Below are positions 28,385 to 39,000 of a stretch of DNA of 47,953 nucleotides, piece after piece. Under the pieces are notes generated by a model that was given only the letters and a program-made list of their open reading frames with translations, had not been told where the DNA came from and made no database searches. How positions within the stretch are numbered: position 1 is the stretch's first letter; every line of letters starts with the position of its first letter. Origin of the DNA: Baffinella frigidus (taxonomy: Eukaryota > Cryptophyceae > Cryptomonadales > Baffinellaceae); the NCBI GenBank assembly GCA_026770585.1, contig MU646314.1:1134615-1182567 (forward strand), read 5' to 3'. The translations under genes were made by a program, and so were the position numbers.

Positions 28385-28509
28385 GCGGGCGCAGCGGCGG
28401 CACGCACGAACGAAACCGAAGGGAGAGGTTTGCGCCTGACAAAGATGGTGGGCCCTGGCAGACTCACGTGGATGAAGTCACCCACCAAGGCTCGTCTCTC
28501 GCCGCCAAG
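28385..28509 (+). CDS. Possible further exon with DGGPWQTHVDEVTHQ
   Basis: The plus strand reads ERFAPDKDGGPWQTHVDEV then THQGSSLAAK, ending at GCCAAG|GTGCCT. An acceptor TTTTGTAG precedes it. Its entry phase does not match the exon at 28163-28240, so the link is unproven. The left end is approximate. Confidence 0.4.
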
Positions 28510-28518
28510 GTGCCTACT

Positions 28519-28647
28519 ACCTATCTCTGTCTCAGTAAATTCGGGCTCATCATGTGCTCCTCAAAATTGATTTCCCTGAACAAATCCTCAACTTTTACTA
28601 AGAAATCCAAGAAAATGATCAGTCCGATTTTACCGAGACAGAGCTAG
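28519..28647. mobile_element. Inverted-repeat element CTATCTCTGTCTCAGTAAA
   Basis: CTCTGTCTCAGTAAATTCGG pairs with CCGATTTTACCGAGACAGAG. The inner part is AT-rich and non-coding. The outer GAGCTAG resembles the CTAGCTC family ends. Confidence 0.65.
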
Positions 28648-28739
28648 ACCCTGTTGACACTCCTCCGGCGTCTCTGCTCCTGCGTCTCAACCAACCCCCT
28701 GGACTTTGCGGCCCCACATGCCCGCACACTCTCATAGGA

Positions 28740-29270
28740 TAACGGACTGACGATGTGGTAGTTAGGTCTGCGTCGTGCAAAAAGCGATCGCCAGCGGACC
28801 CCTTAAGTGGTTCGCCAGCGGAGCACTTACTGGACGCGACTCGTACAAAATTTATCATGGAAAACAATTTGGGGTTTTAAAAGTCCTGAAACTGCTTGTA
28901 AAATCATTTTAGAGCTGCTAAGTGCTCCGCTGGCGATAGCTTTTTACATTATACGGTATTGACCACGGTAGGCCAGGACCCTACCACTCGAGGCTAGAAG
29001 AGGGAGTATTTTAAATGTGGGGTTGTTAAATTTAGTACCAGTCACGGGCAGGCTTGGTCACGTAGCTGGGGGAATTCCCCCAGCTACGTGACCAAACACC
29101 TCTAATCGTGTAAAAATTACTACACGTCTCTTTTTTCTTCTTCACTTCTACAGGAATCTCTGTTTTAAAATAGTCACATTTCTAGCCTCGAGTGGTAGGA
29201 CCTGCTTTTCCCTAAGAGCCCCCTAGGCCCTTGCAGCCTACCGTAGTCAATACCGTAGGCCGAACTACCC
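28740..29270. other. Repeat-rich, no gene seen
   Basis: CGCCAGCGGAGCACTTA and its inverse TAAGTGCTCCGCTGGCG flank about 130 bp at 28811-28938. A palindrome (CTGGGGGAATTCCCCCAG) centres near 29075. I see no exon. Confidence 0.5.
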
Positions 29271-29330
29271 CATTTTCAGTCCGTTGCCCTATTAACTCCC
29301 AATCAGCTGTGCGGATGCGAAAACGTCGGG

Positions 29331-29594
29331 TTGGCCGAATTTATGTCTCACGTCACCAGCAGGTTGGTGCTATGCTATGCTACGTCTGGGAATGGGAAAT
29401 TGTGTTGCGCTGCTGTAAAAATGGTGGGTCGCACACTGCTCGAAAGAATCGGTGGGTTGGAGAATTTTGCGCATCGGTCTGAGCGTGGCACCCTGAGGCG
29501 CCCAGCTCAGAAGCTTGGCACCCTGAGACGTAACGCAACGGATGCAGGCTTTGGCGATGCGATGCAAGGTGCCCCTCAAGACTGGCGCGGATGA
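29331..29594 (+). CDS. Possible coding stretch, unknown
   Basis: An 87-codon frame reads MAEFMSHVTSRLVLCYATSG and later VGRTLLERIGGLENFAHRS. It contains a duplicated GGCACCCTGAG segment. It may be an exon of the 27915 gene or chance. No splice pair is obvious. Confidence 0.25.
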   Translation: MAEFMSHVTSRLVLCYATSGNGKLCCAAVKMVGRTLLERIGGLENFAHRSERGTLRRPAQKLGTLRRNATDAGFGDAMQGAPQDWRG

Positions 29595-29625
29595 GGTTGC
29601 CCCCTCCGCCTCCGCGACGTTGCTC

Positions 29626-29816
29626 ACTCACTCACTCACTCGCTCTCTCACTCACTCACTTATTCACCCACTCACTCACTCACTCACGCACTCACTCACT
29701 TACTCACCCACTCACTCGCTCACTCTCTCACTCACTCACTTACTCGCCCACTCACTCACTCAGCCACTCACTCACTCACTCACTCACTCACTCACTCACT
29801 CACTCACTCACTCGCC
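29626..29816. repeat. (CACT)n microsatellite
   Basis: About 190 bp of ACTC tetranucleotide units with a few substitutions. Frames rich in Thr, His, Ser and Leu here are artefacts. Confidence 0.95.
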
Positions 29817-30001
29817 AACCATTCAATGGACAAAACGTACGGCCGGATTTGCGCCGACACAGAACCTCGGAATCCACCAAACGAGGAATGTACAGGGAAA
29901 TTCGGCAACGATGACACGTACCGATGTTAGCTTGCAAGCGGTAGCTATTCTGAGGCGGGCCTGATTTCCCACGCGACCCCTGAGGCGGGCCTGGCACTCG
30001 C

Positions 30002-30140
30002 CCACTTAGCAGCCACCGAGGCCTTCACGGATACAGTCCATCTAAACGATTTGTACTAGGATCTTATCCATTGCCCTGGAGTTCTAACCGCGTTTCCCCC
30101 GGATATCCGGTGGGAAAGGAACTTGGCCGCTGCTAAGTGG
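30002..30140. mobile_element. CCACTTAGCAGC element, copy 6 (inverted)
   Basis: Opposite orientation to copies 1-5, at the usual length. The seventh copy, also inverted, is at 31327-31465. Confidence 0.85.
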
Positions 30141-30157
30141 CCTGCCTGGCTTGATGT

Positions 30158-30246
30158 GATCCGAAAGGAAACATGGCCTTGCTACAGAACCAGTTCCGGT
30201 GTGCGCCTATGTTGGGAGCTCGAAGAACCTAAAGGACCTAAAGGAG
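30158..30246 (-). repeat. AGGTCCTTTAGGTTCTTCGA repeat, inverted copy
   Basis: A dispersed block with GAGCTCCCAACATAGGCG at its centre. Plus-oriented copies are at 31153-31250, 33089-33127 (short), 37727-37834, 38911-38995, 41478-41572 and 41873-41958. A second subfamily (CTCCCAACATATGCCAACG) is at 42284-42357 (inverted), 43021-43110 and, shorter, 26046-26092. Confidence 0.8.
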
Positions 30247-30275
30247 GTGGGCCTGACACTCGCTCTGCCTGGCAG

Positions 30276-30335
30276 GGGGCGGGCGCGGCTGACGATGATG
30301 ATCTGGACGATGAGTTCCTCGACAGCTTCCTGTAA
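30276..30335 (+). CDS. Acidic C-terminal exon, possibly of the 27915 gene
   Basis: After the acceptor CCTGGCAG a frame reads GAGAADDDDLDDEFLDSFL and stops at TAA 30333-30335. An acidic tail ending in hydrophobic residues is common at protein C-termini. It is the first convincing plus-strand stop downstream of 27915. Linkage to that gene is inferred only. Confidence 0.4.
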   Translation, partial: GAGAADDDDLDDEFLDSFL

Positions 30336-30352
30336 AGCGCGCAGTCTGGGGA

Positions 30353-30474
30353 TACAGGGGTACCTCGCTCATAAGAAACCGCCCACCCCCCTAGGACCAC
30401 CGTAGGGCCATAGGCATGGTCCTACTGTAGGGTCCTCGGGGGGGTTGGTTTCTTATGAGTGAGGTACCCCTGTA
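30353..30474. mobile_element. TACAGGGGTACCTCGCTC element, copy 2, nested in another repeat
   Basis: The element lies inside the motif CTGGGGATACAG..CCCGTGTAGGATG, which is uninterrupted (as its complement) at about 46311-46337. TACAG at both borders suggests a short target duplication. Confidence 0.8.
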
Positions 30475-30499
30475 CAGCCCCGTGTAGGATGACCGGAGT

Positions 30500-31150
30500 G
30501 ACTTTACACAGTCCGCCAGTCACAGCGCCGTCTGTTCATCACATAGCACGCCCGCGGGAAGCGCAGGCGCGGTGCAGGTTAACTCAGAAATTGTAAAGTA
30601 GTTGCTCAGCCGACGGCTTCTTGTGTGTGGGTATCTAGGCTCTAAGGGCACTTGAGGACGCAAGGTTGCGAGGACGCCAAAGTAGATTCACTTAGGCCTC
30701 AGAAGTAGATTCACTTAAGAGAGTTGACTGGAAACTCCGGTGTGTTCGCCCTGCGACCGCTCCTTGAGGGGAAGGGGTGCACTTCCTGCAAACACCCTCT
30801 GGGCAAGGACTCCTTGAATTTAATGGGCAGGATCCACCCGTGCTGTACAGGGGTACCTCGAATTTAAGAACACGCTCCCTCCCTTAGGACCACCCTAGGC
30901 TACTACAGGGGTATCTGGGCTAAGAAACCAGAACTTGAGAACACAGACCGGATTTGGACCCCCCGTTTTCTTAATTCAATACCAGAGGGTTGACTAAATC
31001 TTGCGTTTAGTCAACCCTCTGGTACTAACTTGAGAAAACAGACACCAACCCATGTCGGAGCACCCGTGTTCTTACAGCCCAGATACCAGCGCGATCGAAA
31101 CTGGCCCTGGAAGCCCTGGCCCTCCCCTCCACCCTCGTGCAGAACCCCAG
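30500..31150. other. Repeat fragments, no gene seen
   Basis: Contains pieces of the TACAGGGGTACCTCG family (30842 onward), a hairpin CCAGAGGGTTGACTAAA/TTTAGTCAACCCTCTGG at 30971-31022, and the block shared with 12.9 kb. No convincing exon. Confidence 0.5.
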
Positions 31151-31742
31151 GCCTTTAGGTCCTTTAGGTTCTTCGAGCTCCCAACATAGGCGGACACCAG
31201 AACTGGTTCTGTAGAAAGGCCATGCGTCCTTTCGGATCACATCAAGCCCCCCGTACGAGGATGGGTCGGTTCATACTTTATTTTTGGGGGAACTCCGGCG
31301 CGGGCGATTCATCGCCCTTCCGCCACCCACTTGGCAGCCACCGGGGGCTTCACGGATACAGTCCATCTAAACAATTCGTACTAGAATCTTATCCATTGCC
31401 CTGGAACCTAACCGGATTTTCACCTTGAATTCAAGGTGAAAAGGTTTTCGCTCGCTGCTAAGTGGTAAGGGGTAGCCTAGAGGCCCCTGTAGGTCCTAGA
31501 ACCACCCTACGCTCCTAAGTGTTGCCCTACAGTAGGGAGCGTGGACTTAAATCCGAAGCTCCTGTACACAGAGGATCGCAGCAAACCGGCTGAGAGAGAG
31601 AATTTATTGATTACAAGACCAGCATGACCACATTCTAAGACCCCCTCAGGAGGTTTTGGTACTACAAGGATCTGAAGTTCTCTCGCACACTTCACGTTGT
31701 TGTAGAACGGAGACGAAGGCTATTGACACTAAGGCTAAGGAT

Positions 31743-31990
31743 TAGAGGGGGGGGAAGCGAACCAAAAGTTGACAATTTTGTATGAGAATAATTGACTTTT
31801 GACAGAAAAAAACATTTTTTCCCCTCTGGACGGGCCCGCCTCGGTACCAGAAATCTCGCCGTAACCTGTTTGGCAAGGTGTTGGCCGGGGACACACTTTT
31901 TTCTCCAGGAGATGAAATTCTCAGTTTTTCAAGGGCTACAACTTTGCTCCTGGACCCAAAAAGTGTGTCCCCGGCCGTAAACATGTTCTA
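31743..31990. mobile_element. Inverted-repeat element GGCCGGGGACACACTTTTT
   Basis: GGCCGGGGACACACTTTTTT and its inverse AAAAAGTGTGTCCCCGGCC bound 31880-31977. A second pair (CAAAAGTTGACAATT against AATTGACTTTTGA) lies just left. Non-coding. Confidence 0.75.
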
Positions 31991-32027
31991 GGCTAAATCG
32001 GACGCTTCACCCCCCTCAAGGATTAGA

Positions 32028-32450
32028 ATGGAGCGTATGGAAGAAAAATGGGAGACTGGTCAAAACCAAAAAGTCAAAACCAAAATTGGTGTTGCGACTC
32101 AAAAATTACAACCCATCACAATGCTCTCGCGCGGCGCGCTCAGCGCTGCAACGGTCTGTCCCGCCCACCCAGAGCCTGTGTGCCTGATCTTCCGCCCCTC
32201 GATCCTCAACCCGCAGCCTCCCCTCTCACACCTCCAACCTTCCACCGCAGCTCGCCGTAGCGCGATCAGCCCTCCAGGCAGCGGTCCCGCGCGCGCTCCC
32301 CTCGCAGGTGGCTCACCGCGGGCTGCTATGCATCTCCAGTTGCTCCACGGGGATCTCCAAGGTACGCTTCTCCCTCAATCACGCCGGAACTCCGGAGAAT
32401 GGCTTTTTTTCAATCGCATACATCTTGCAACCCAGATCTTGCAACTCTGA
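32028..32450 (+). CDS. Uncertain open frame upstream of the ankyrin gene
   Basis: A 140-codon ATG frame (MERMEEKWETGQNQKVKTK) is open. In another frame an exon-like segment at 32251-32361 (LAVARSALQAAVPRALPSQ) has a strong acceptor CTTCCACCGCAG and donor TCCAAG|GTACGC, in phase 0 like the ankyrin exons. One of these may belong to the 5' part of the ankyrin gene. Confidence 0.3.
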   Translation: MERMEEKWETGQNQKVKTKIGVATQKLQPITMLSRGALSAATVCPAHPEPVCLIFRPSILNPQPPLSHLQPSTAARRSAISPPGSGPARAPLAGGSPRAAMHLQLLHGDLQGTLLPQSRRNSGEWLFFNRIHLATQILQL

Positions 32451-32704
32451 ACTACGCACTGCAGTGCGTTCTGGGAGCAGGATGATCAGAGGATTGTGCT
32501 GCACAAGAGCATAGGACCCTGCGAGCGGTGTGTGTGTGTGTGTGACCATATGCACAGTGAACGAATCGACGTGCAGGTGGGGGCATGTCCGCTCGGCGTG
32601 ATGCGTGCGCCGACAGGGTCGGGGCTGGGGTGGGCAGTGATGGCAGGCGAGTCTGCGAGGTGCTTCATCTCGACGGGCCCTCTTACTACGCTGAAATCGA
32701 CGGG

Positions 32705-32830
32705 TTTCCCGACCGAGGCAGCCCTAAAACCCTAAACCCCTCAAACCTTACACCCTTCAAACCCTAAACCCTAAACCCTAAATCCTAAACCATACACCCT
32801 AAATCCCAAACCCTTAACCTGAAACCCCGA
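32705..32830. repeat. Telomere-like CCCTAAA array
   Basis: Degenerate CCCTAAA units on the plus strand, which is the sense strand of the ankyrin gene. Just upstream, 32641-32700, a frame with VCEVLHLDGPSYYAEIDGF is open and could be an exon. Confidence 0.8.
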
Positions 32831-32997
32831 AAAACTCGGGGCTCTGATTCAGTCGATCTCGTCGTTGATGTTTTTTAGAACTGAGGGTGACGAAAGACGC
32901 CGCTGCATTTTGTTGAAGGAGTCTTCCGGGGGAGTTCCTGTTGCACGATTCTGCTTTGGCACGATGACTCTCGCGTGATCACCGAATCTTTCGGCAG

Positions 32998-33084
32998 GCC
33001 CTTCTGGTGGCGGAGGGCAAGAAGCTGCTGGCTGCGGACCCCAACGCTCTTCTCTCGGCAGCGCGGGTCGGAGATATGACCCAG
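32998..33084 (+). CDS. Ankyrin gene, exon ALLVAEGKKLLAADPNALLS..
   Basis: An 87-nt phase-0 exon (29 codons) lies between TTTCGGCAG and ACCCAG|GTGAGT. It reads ALLVAEGKKLLAADPNALLS then AARVGDMTQ, which looks like the capping start of an ankyrin domain. Confidence 0.75.
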
Positions 33085-36000
33085 GTGAGTCCTTGAGGTC
33101 CTTTAGGTTCTTCGAGCTCCCAACATGGGCAAAATTTTCTGGCCGCATGCCCTTCAACTCCGGAACATCGAACGAGAACACATCACAAATACACCTCACC
33201 CTCACCACCCCAACACATATATCTTATTTATGCACAATAATTGGATTTTGTCTGTCCCACGAAGTTCACCCTTGAAGCTATTTCGATCGGTTGAGTAATT
33301 TTTCAAAATGTGACTCACGCCACGCACCCCTCACCCGACGCCCCTCTCCGCACTCTCCTGATTCATTTCTCGCCTCACTATGCTCTCCCGTTTTGCAGAT
33401 ACACCAGATCGTGGCTGCTGGCGGCAAAGTTGGGGTCACCGACGCGGTACGTTTTCATGCCAAAAGAAAACTGAATCAGTTCCCTAATTAGCGTTTTCGT
33501 TTGATTAGGAGGCCTAATTGAATGTACTATGACCCAACCAATTTCTCCTATTCAACCTCCTATTAAAAAGGAACTGATTCAGTTATCTCCCGAGATGAAT
33601 TTGGCGTGCAGAACATCTCAGCATTTTGATTTGGTTGATTTCCTCTCAGTCCTCCTGCAACGACGCCAAGATCCCGAGTGCTTTGAGGAGTTTAGGGGTT
33701 AGGGGTTCAGGGTTAAGAGGGTATTGGCGTCTAGGGTTTATGGAAGAAGGGGTATTTTCGGCTCCAAGTGAGATTCGCTGGACTCGAGTGGGTCGCCACC
33801 GTTGGGTTCAATCCACTTCCATGTGGTAGGGTCAAGCCTGGAAGTTGACTGCATGCAGCGATCTAAAAGCTCGCCCACGATTCCCAGGGGGGGGTCACAA
33901 AACTCAAAATGCGTGCGTCAAATGTGTTTTCGTGGTGTGTCATCTTTGTTCTTAACTGTTGAGAAATTTGAGTCTCGTCGGGGAAATCTGCGCAAGGAAC
34001 CAAAACGGGGGATCGGTCGTCACCCCAAGAACCACCTGCTTTCCAGAACCAGATATGAGCCCCTTTTAGGTGTGCAGTCATCTCCGATGATTCACCTGCT
34101 TGGAATGGTGTCTGCTAGTTTCGAAAACGATCCGAGGGATTGCGCAGGGAGGCGCCGTGAAGGGGCCAGATGGAAGTGAGACGAGGTTTGTGAGACACAG
34201 ACCCTGCGTACACATACACACTGATCGTAAGCCCCAAACGCGAAACCACATGCGACAGCACTCTGAATTCCTAGGCCAGCACGAATCGATTCGGGGTCGG
34301 TGCGGTGATCTCAACGTGATCTGGCGTACCCTGCAACCAGCGTGTGGACCGTGCATATGCATTCTGGAAGGATTCCGCACCATCCGTTGGTACCGCAGAA
34401 GAACAATGTGCCATGCTCGGAGCGTTGGCATCTGTTGCAGGTGGCGCCTGAAACCACGCGGAGTGGGCGTGGCTGACGGGGAGGCGCGTGGCGCAGCTTT
34501 TCACCACGCCGCTGCATTATGCTGCTTTGAACGGCCACGAGGCGGCGATCAAGGCGCTTGTGGCGGCAAAGGCGGACGTTCACGCCAAAGACAAGGCAAG
34601 AGGGTGGGGGGGTCTAGGAGGGCGAGGGGGGGGCGTCGTGGGGGTTATGTGTTACTGTTCTGGTTTGGAGTTTTGAACCCTCAGATTGTTCAAAGACCCA
34701 ATCAGTGAACCATTGGCCCAACCGTCAACCCGAAACCCTAACCCCTGAGCGTAGACCCTGAACCCCTAACTCTCAAAGCGTGAACCCTGAATTTCCGACC
34801 CTTATTGATCAATTTTACACCCTAACTGTATACGGTAGAGACGTGCGCCTCGATCCTGAACTGAGATGAGGTTTTTGAGACATAGACTCAATGCTCACAT
34901 ACACCCTGAGGATGAACCCCGAGCGCAAACCTGAAACCCCTTGCACCCTGAACTCCAAGGCCAGCACGAACTGATTCAGGGTCGTTGTGGTGACCACGAC
35001 GTGATCTAGTCCTATGCAACTAGTGTGTGGACCGTCCACAAGCCTTCTAGAATGATTCCGCACGCTCCATTATGCACCACGGAAGAACAATGTGCTGTGC
35101 TCGGAGCGTTGGCATCGGTTGCAGGCGGCGCTAGAAACCACGCGGAGTGGGCGTGGCTGACGGGGAGCCGCGTGGCGCAGTGGGACGGAGAAACGCCGCT
35201 GCACAAGGCTGCTTTGAACGGTCACGAGGCGGCGATCAAGGCGCTTGTGGCGGCAAAGGCGGACGTTCACGCCAAGAACAAGGCAAGAGTGTGTGGGGGG
35301 GGAGGGTGCTGGGAGGGCGAGGGGGAATCTGATGGGGTCTGTACTGTATTATTGTGGTTTAGACGTTTGAATCTGAGGTCGTTGAAAGGAACCCAATCCG
35401 CGAACCTCAGAATCGACCGTCAACCCGAAACCCGAAACCTCAACCCCTGTGCTGAAACCCAGAACCATAAACCCATAGACTCTGAACCCCACACCCAAAT
35501 TTCCTGACCATATCCACACAGCGGAACCTGGTTGCTGAGTCACCAGGTTGACTCATTTAATTTCGTAGGGACCCTAGATCCCTTCGGATGGCCTACCGCA
35601 GCGTTATCCCTTAAGTGGCGAGTAGGTTCATACGCCCTACCGTAGGGCCCTAGGACCTGACTTGGGCGAGTAAGTGTGAATATTCACCCTATGGTCACTC
35701 AAGGGATGTGGATATTTCGATCTTCAACACCGAACCTGGATTCCGGAACTGTGAACCACGCAAGGAAAACCCCTGTACCCTAATGTCTGAACCCGAAAAT
35801 CTTCACCTTTACCCCAACCACCCAAATTATATAACCTTGAACCCAATCCCTAAAGGTGCAAACCCAATACCTCAGACTCATATCCTCGACCCTGATCCTC
35901 TGAACCACTGCTTGCGAAAAGGGCCGCCGTTTGTGAAACTTAGACCAAATGCGCACAAATACACCCTGAGCGTAAACCGAGAACTCTAAACCGAACGGCA

Positions 36001-39000
36001 TGGCACCCTGATCTCCTAATCAGGGTCGGTGTGGTGACCACATAGTGGCCTGACGTCCCCTGCAACCAGTGTGGAGACCGTCCACACGCCGTCTAAACGG
36101 ATTCCGCACTCTCCAATGTGCACCACAGAAAAAACAATGTGCTATGCTCGGAGCGTTGGCATCGGTTGCTGGCGGCGCCTGAAACCACGCGGAGTGGGCG
36201 TGGCTCACGGGGAGGCGCGTGGCGCAGAACGGAGCTACGCCGCTGCATCGTGCTGCTTTGAAGGGCCACGAGGCGGCAATCAAGGCGCTTGTGGCGGCAA
36301 AGGCGGACGTTCACGCCAAGAACAAGGCAAGAGTGTGTCGGGGGGGGTGATGGGGGGGCGAGGGAATGGCGTGGTTTGAAGTTTTGACCCTGGGGTGGTT
36401 GAAAGACCTGATCCGTGAAAGATAGAACATAAAACATAAACCATGAACGGAAACACCCTAGACCCATCAACCCTTTAACGGTGAACCAAGTAAGCCGATA
36501 CCCGAAAACAAAAATCGTAGGCCTCAATGTTAAACCCTTAACCTTTACGCACTAAACCGTGAATCCACAAACCCCTAATGCCACACCCTGAACGGTTACC
36601 CCCAACCCTATAGTAACCACTATCCCAAACCCCGGAACCTAAGCCTCTCACCATGAAACCCAAGACTTGAACCTTCAGCAATGATCCTTCAAACCTCAAA
36701 TCTATTGGCCTGAACCTTCAACCTTAACCATCAACCTTGAACCTTGTTTTGCACCCACAAGCTGAACACTCTACCCTGAAACCCGAACCCCTACTGAATC
36801 TTCAACCCTCAAACCTAACTTCCAAACCAGTTGCATCGAATTACTAATCCGTGCACCTGAAAATTCCAACACATAGACGATATTTCCTAAACTCTGCACC
36901 AACCCCCTCTCTATCCTGGACACTGAACAGTGGCCCTGAATCCAACGCTCGCAAATCTAATCCCTGAACTCTACTCCTGATCCCTCAACCCTTATCCTAG
37001 ACCCTGACATCGTCGAACCGTGAACCCTAAACAGCGTTACCCTGATTCTTCTCCATCTACGCTGAGCCCTTAATCTAGACCCTACATCAAGGACCTTGGA
37101 CCCTGAATCGGAACCCTGAACCTCAAACTGACACCGTTCCCGCTAATAGCAGAGTCCGGTTTTGCTATCGTGGGTGTCTCTTGAGATTAAACAGTGTGTC
37201 TCCTCCTTGGATTCGGAAGCTCTTGTGAAGGACGTTGTCCGGAGTTTGCGCTCCAAGAAACGCTGCGTGTGATGACCGGCCAATCAGGCGGTTGGCGATA
37301 TCACGCCTTGAACATCCACGCTGGATATGCAGAAGGGGCGCGGAGGGGTGTGTGCGCCAGGCGGGGGCGGTGTATCTGCGAGCGCTGGCAGGAGGTGGAG
37401 TTAGAGTCCATCCGGAAAATGCTCGAATGAGCGGCCGACACGGGGTACAGTAATGGCACAATGCGTAGCATGTGCGACACTGACGCTGACTGTTTGGCAA
37501 TAAATTATCACTCTCTCTGCGAGCGCTGACACCTCTGCCGCGTGGCACCAGGACGGTTCCACGCCGCTGATCTTCACGGTGTCACTTCTTTCTTTCCACA
37601 GCCTCATAACCTGCGACCCACACGGGCAGGACGGTTCCACGCCGCTGCAATGCGCCGTGGAAGAAGTCAAGACCTCTGCGGCGCAACTGCTCCGCGAGCT
37701 CGGCGCCACCGACGTAAGTCCGCTGGGTCCTTTAGGTTCTAGGTCCTTGAGGTTCTTCGAGCTCGCAACATAGGCGGACACTGGAGCTGGTTCTGCAGAA
37801 AAGCCATGCTTCCTTTCAGATCATATCAAGCCACACAGCGGACTTGGAAGGGATGTCGAATAACCCATAAGCGATGCAACCTAGGACCCTACGGAAGGCA
37901 ATCCGTAGGGACATAGGGGGGGTCCCTACGGATAAGGTAACCGGAAATGCCTTGATGCTGAAGCTTTTTTCCCTGCGTGCGTAGCCCGCTGTGTGGAGGG
38001 GGGCAGGGTTCTGGTAGGGCGAGGGGGGGGGGCGGCGTGGGGACTGTATTGTACCATTGTGGATGGGAGTTTTGAACCTGAGGTTGTTGAAAGACCCAAT
38101 CCGTGACCCCTAACCCCCAAATTCTGAGAGGAAACACCCTAAACCCATCGGTCCTTTGACGCGGAACTCCTGCCCCTTATTGCTGAACCTAAACCCCTAC
38201 CCGCAAACCGTCAACTGTAAACATGAAACCTACGCCTCAGTCTTGAACCATGAACATTGTGATTGCTTGGGTCTGGCGGATGCGTGCATAATTGAAACGA
38301 ATTCCGGTTACCTGCCTAAGAGATTTCGCCAGACCCGCAAAGAGGGTGCCGCGGGAGAGAGGAGGTGCCTCCCTGAGCGCCGCTGCGCGCCGCAGGAGGC
38401 AAAGACGCCGCTGCATGAGGCTGCGGAGGGAGGCCATGCGACGGTGGTGCAGAAGCTTCTGGCGACGGGGGCGGACAAGGAGGCGAAGGATGCGGTGAGG
38501 GGGCACTGTCATGGTGTAGGAGTGTTCTTGGTTGGTCCAGTCCCGGGCCCACCCCCTCGAAGCCAGATGGTCAAGCCTGGGAGTTGACTGAACGTAGGGT
38601 CCAAAAAGCCTGTACATGATCTCCAGGGGGTTCAAGAAACAAAGATATATGCGTGCGTCAGATTCCTTTTGAGGTTTGGCATCTGTGTTCCTAACTGTCG
38701 AGAAAGTAGAATATCATCGAAACAATTTGCCATGCTCCTTTTACTTTTTCACCCATTTTTTAACCCCTTGAATAGTTTGAGGAGGGTGGGGCCATGGAGG
38801 GGTCTGATGGGACCCCCCTCAATGTGGAGACGCTGTGCACAGATACAAACTGTGCGTAAACCGACAACGCTAAACCGAAAGCCCTTAATCACTGAAATCC
38901 TAGGCCAGCTTTTAGGTCCTTTAGGTTCCTGTAACTTCCACCATAGGCGGACACCGGAACTTGTTCTGCAGAAACGCCATTCTTCCTTTCGGCACGAACT

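Noticed and set aside
27915-28509. Similarity of the 27915 gene to zinc-finger protein ZNF830
   Set aside because: A basic start and a WQTHV motif are reminiscent, but the required Cys/His spacing is not present in a consistent frame.
29542-29964. 140-codon frame rich in Thr, His, Ser and Leu
   Set aside because: It is the CACT microsatellite in frame.
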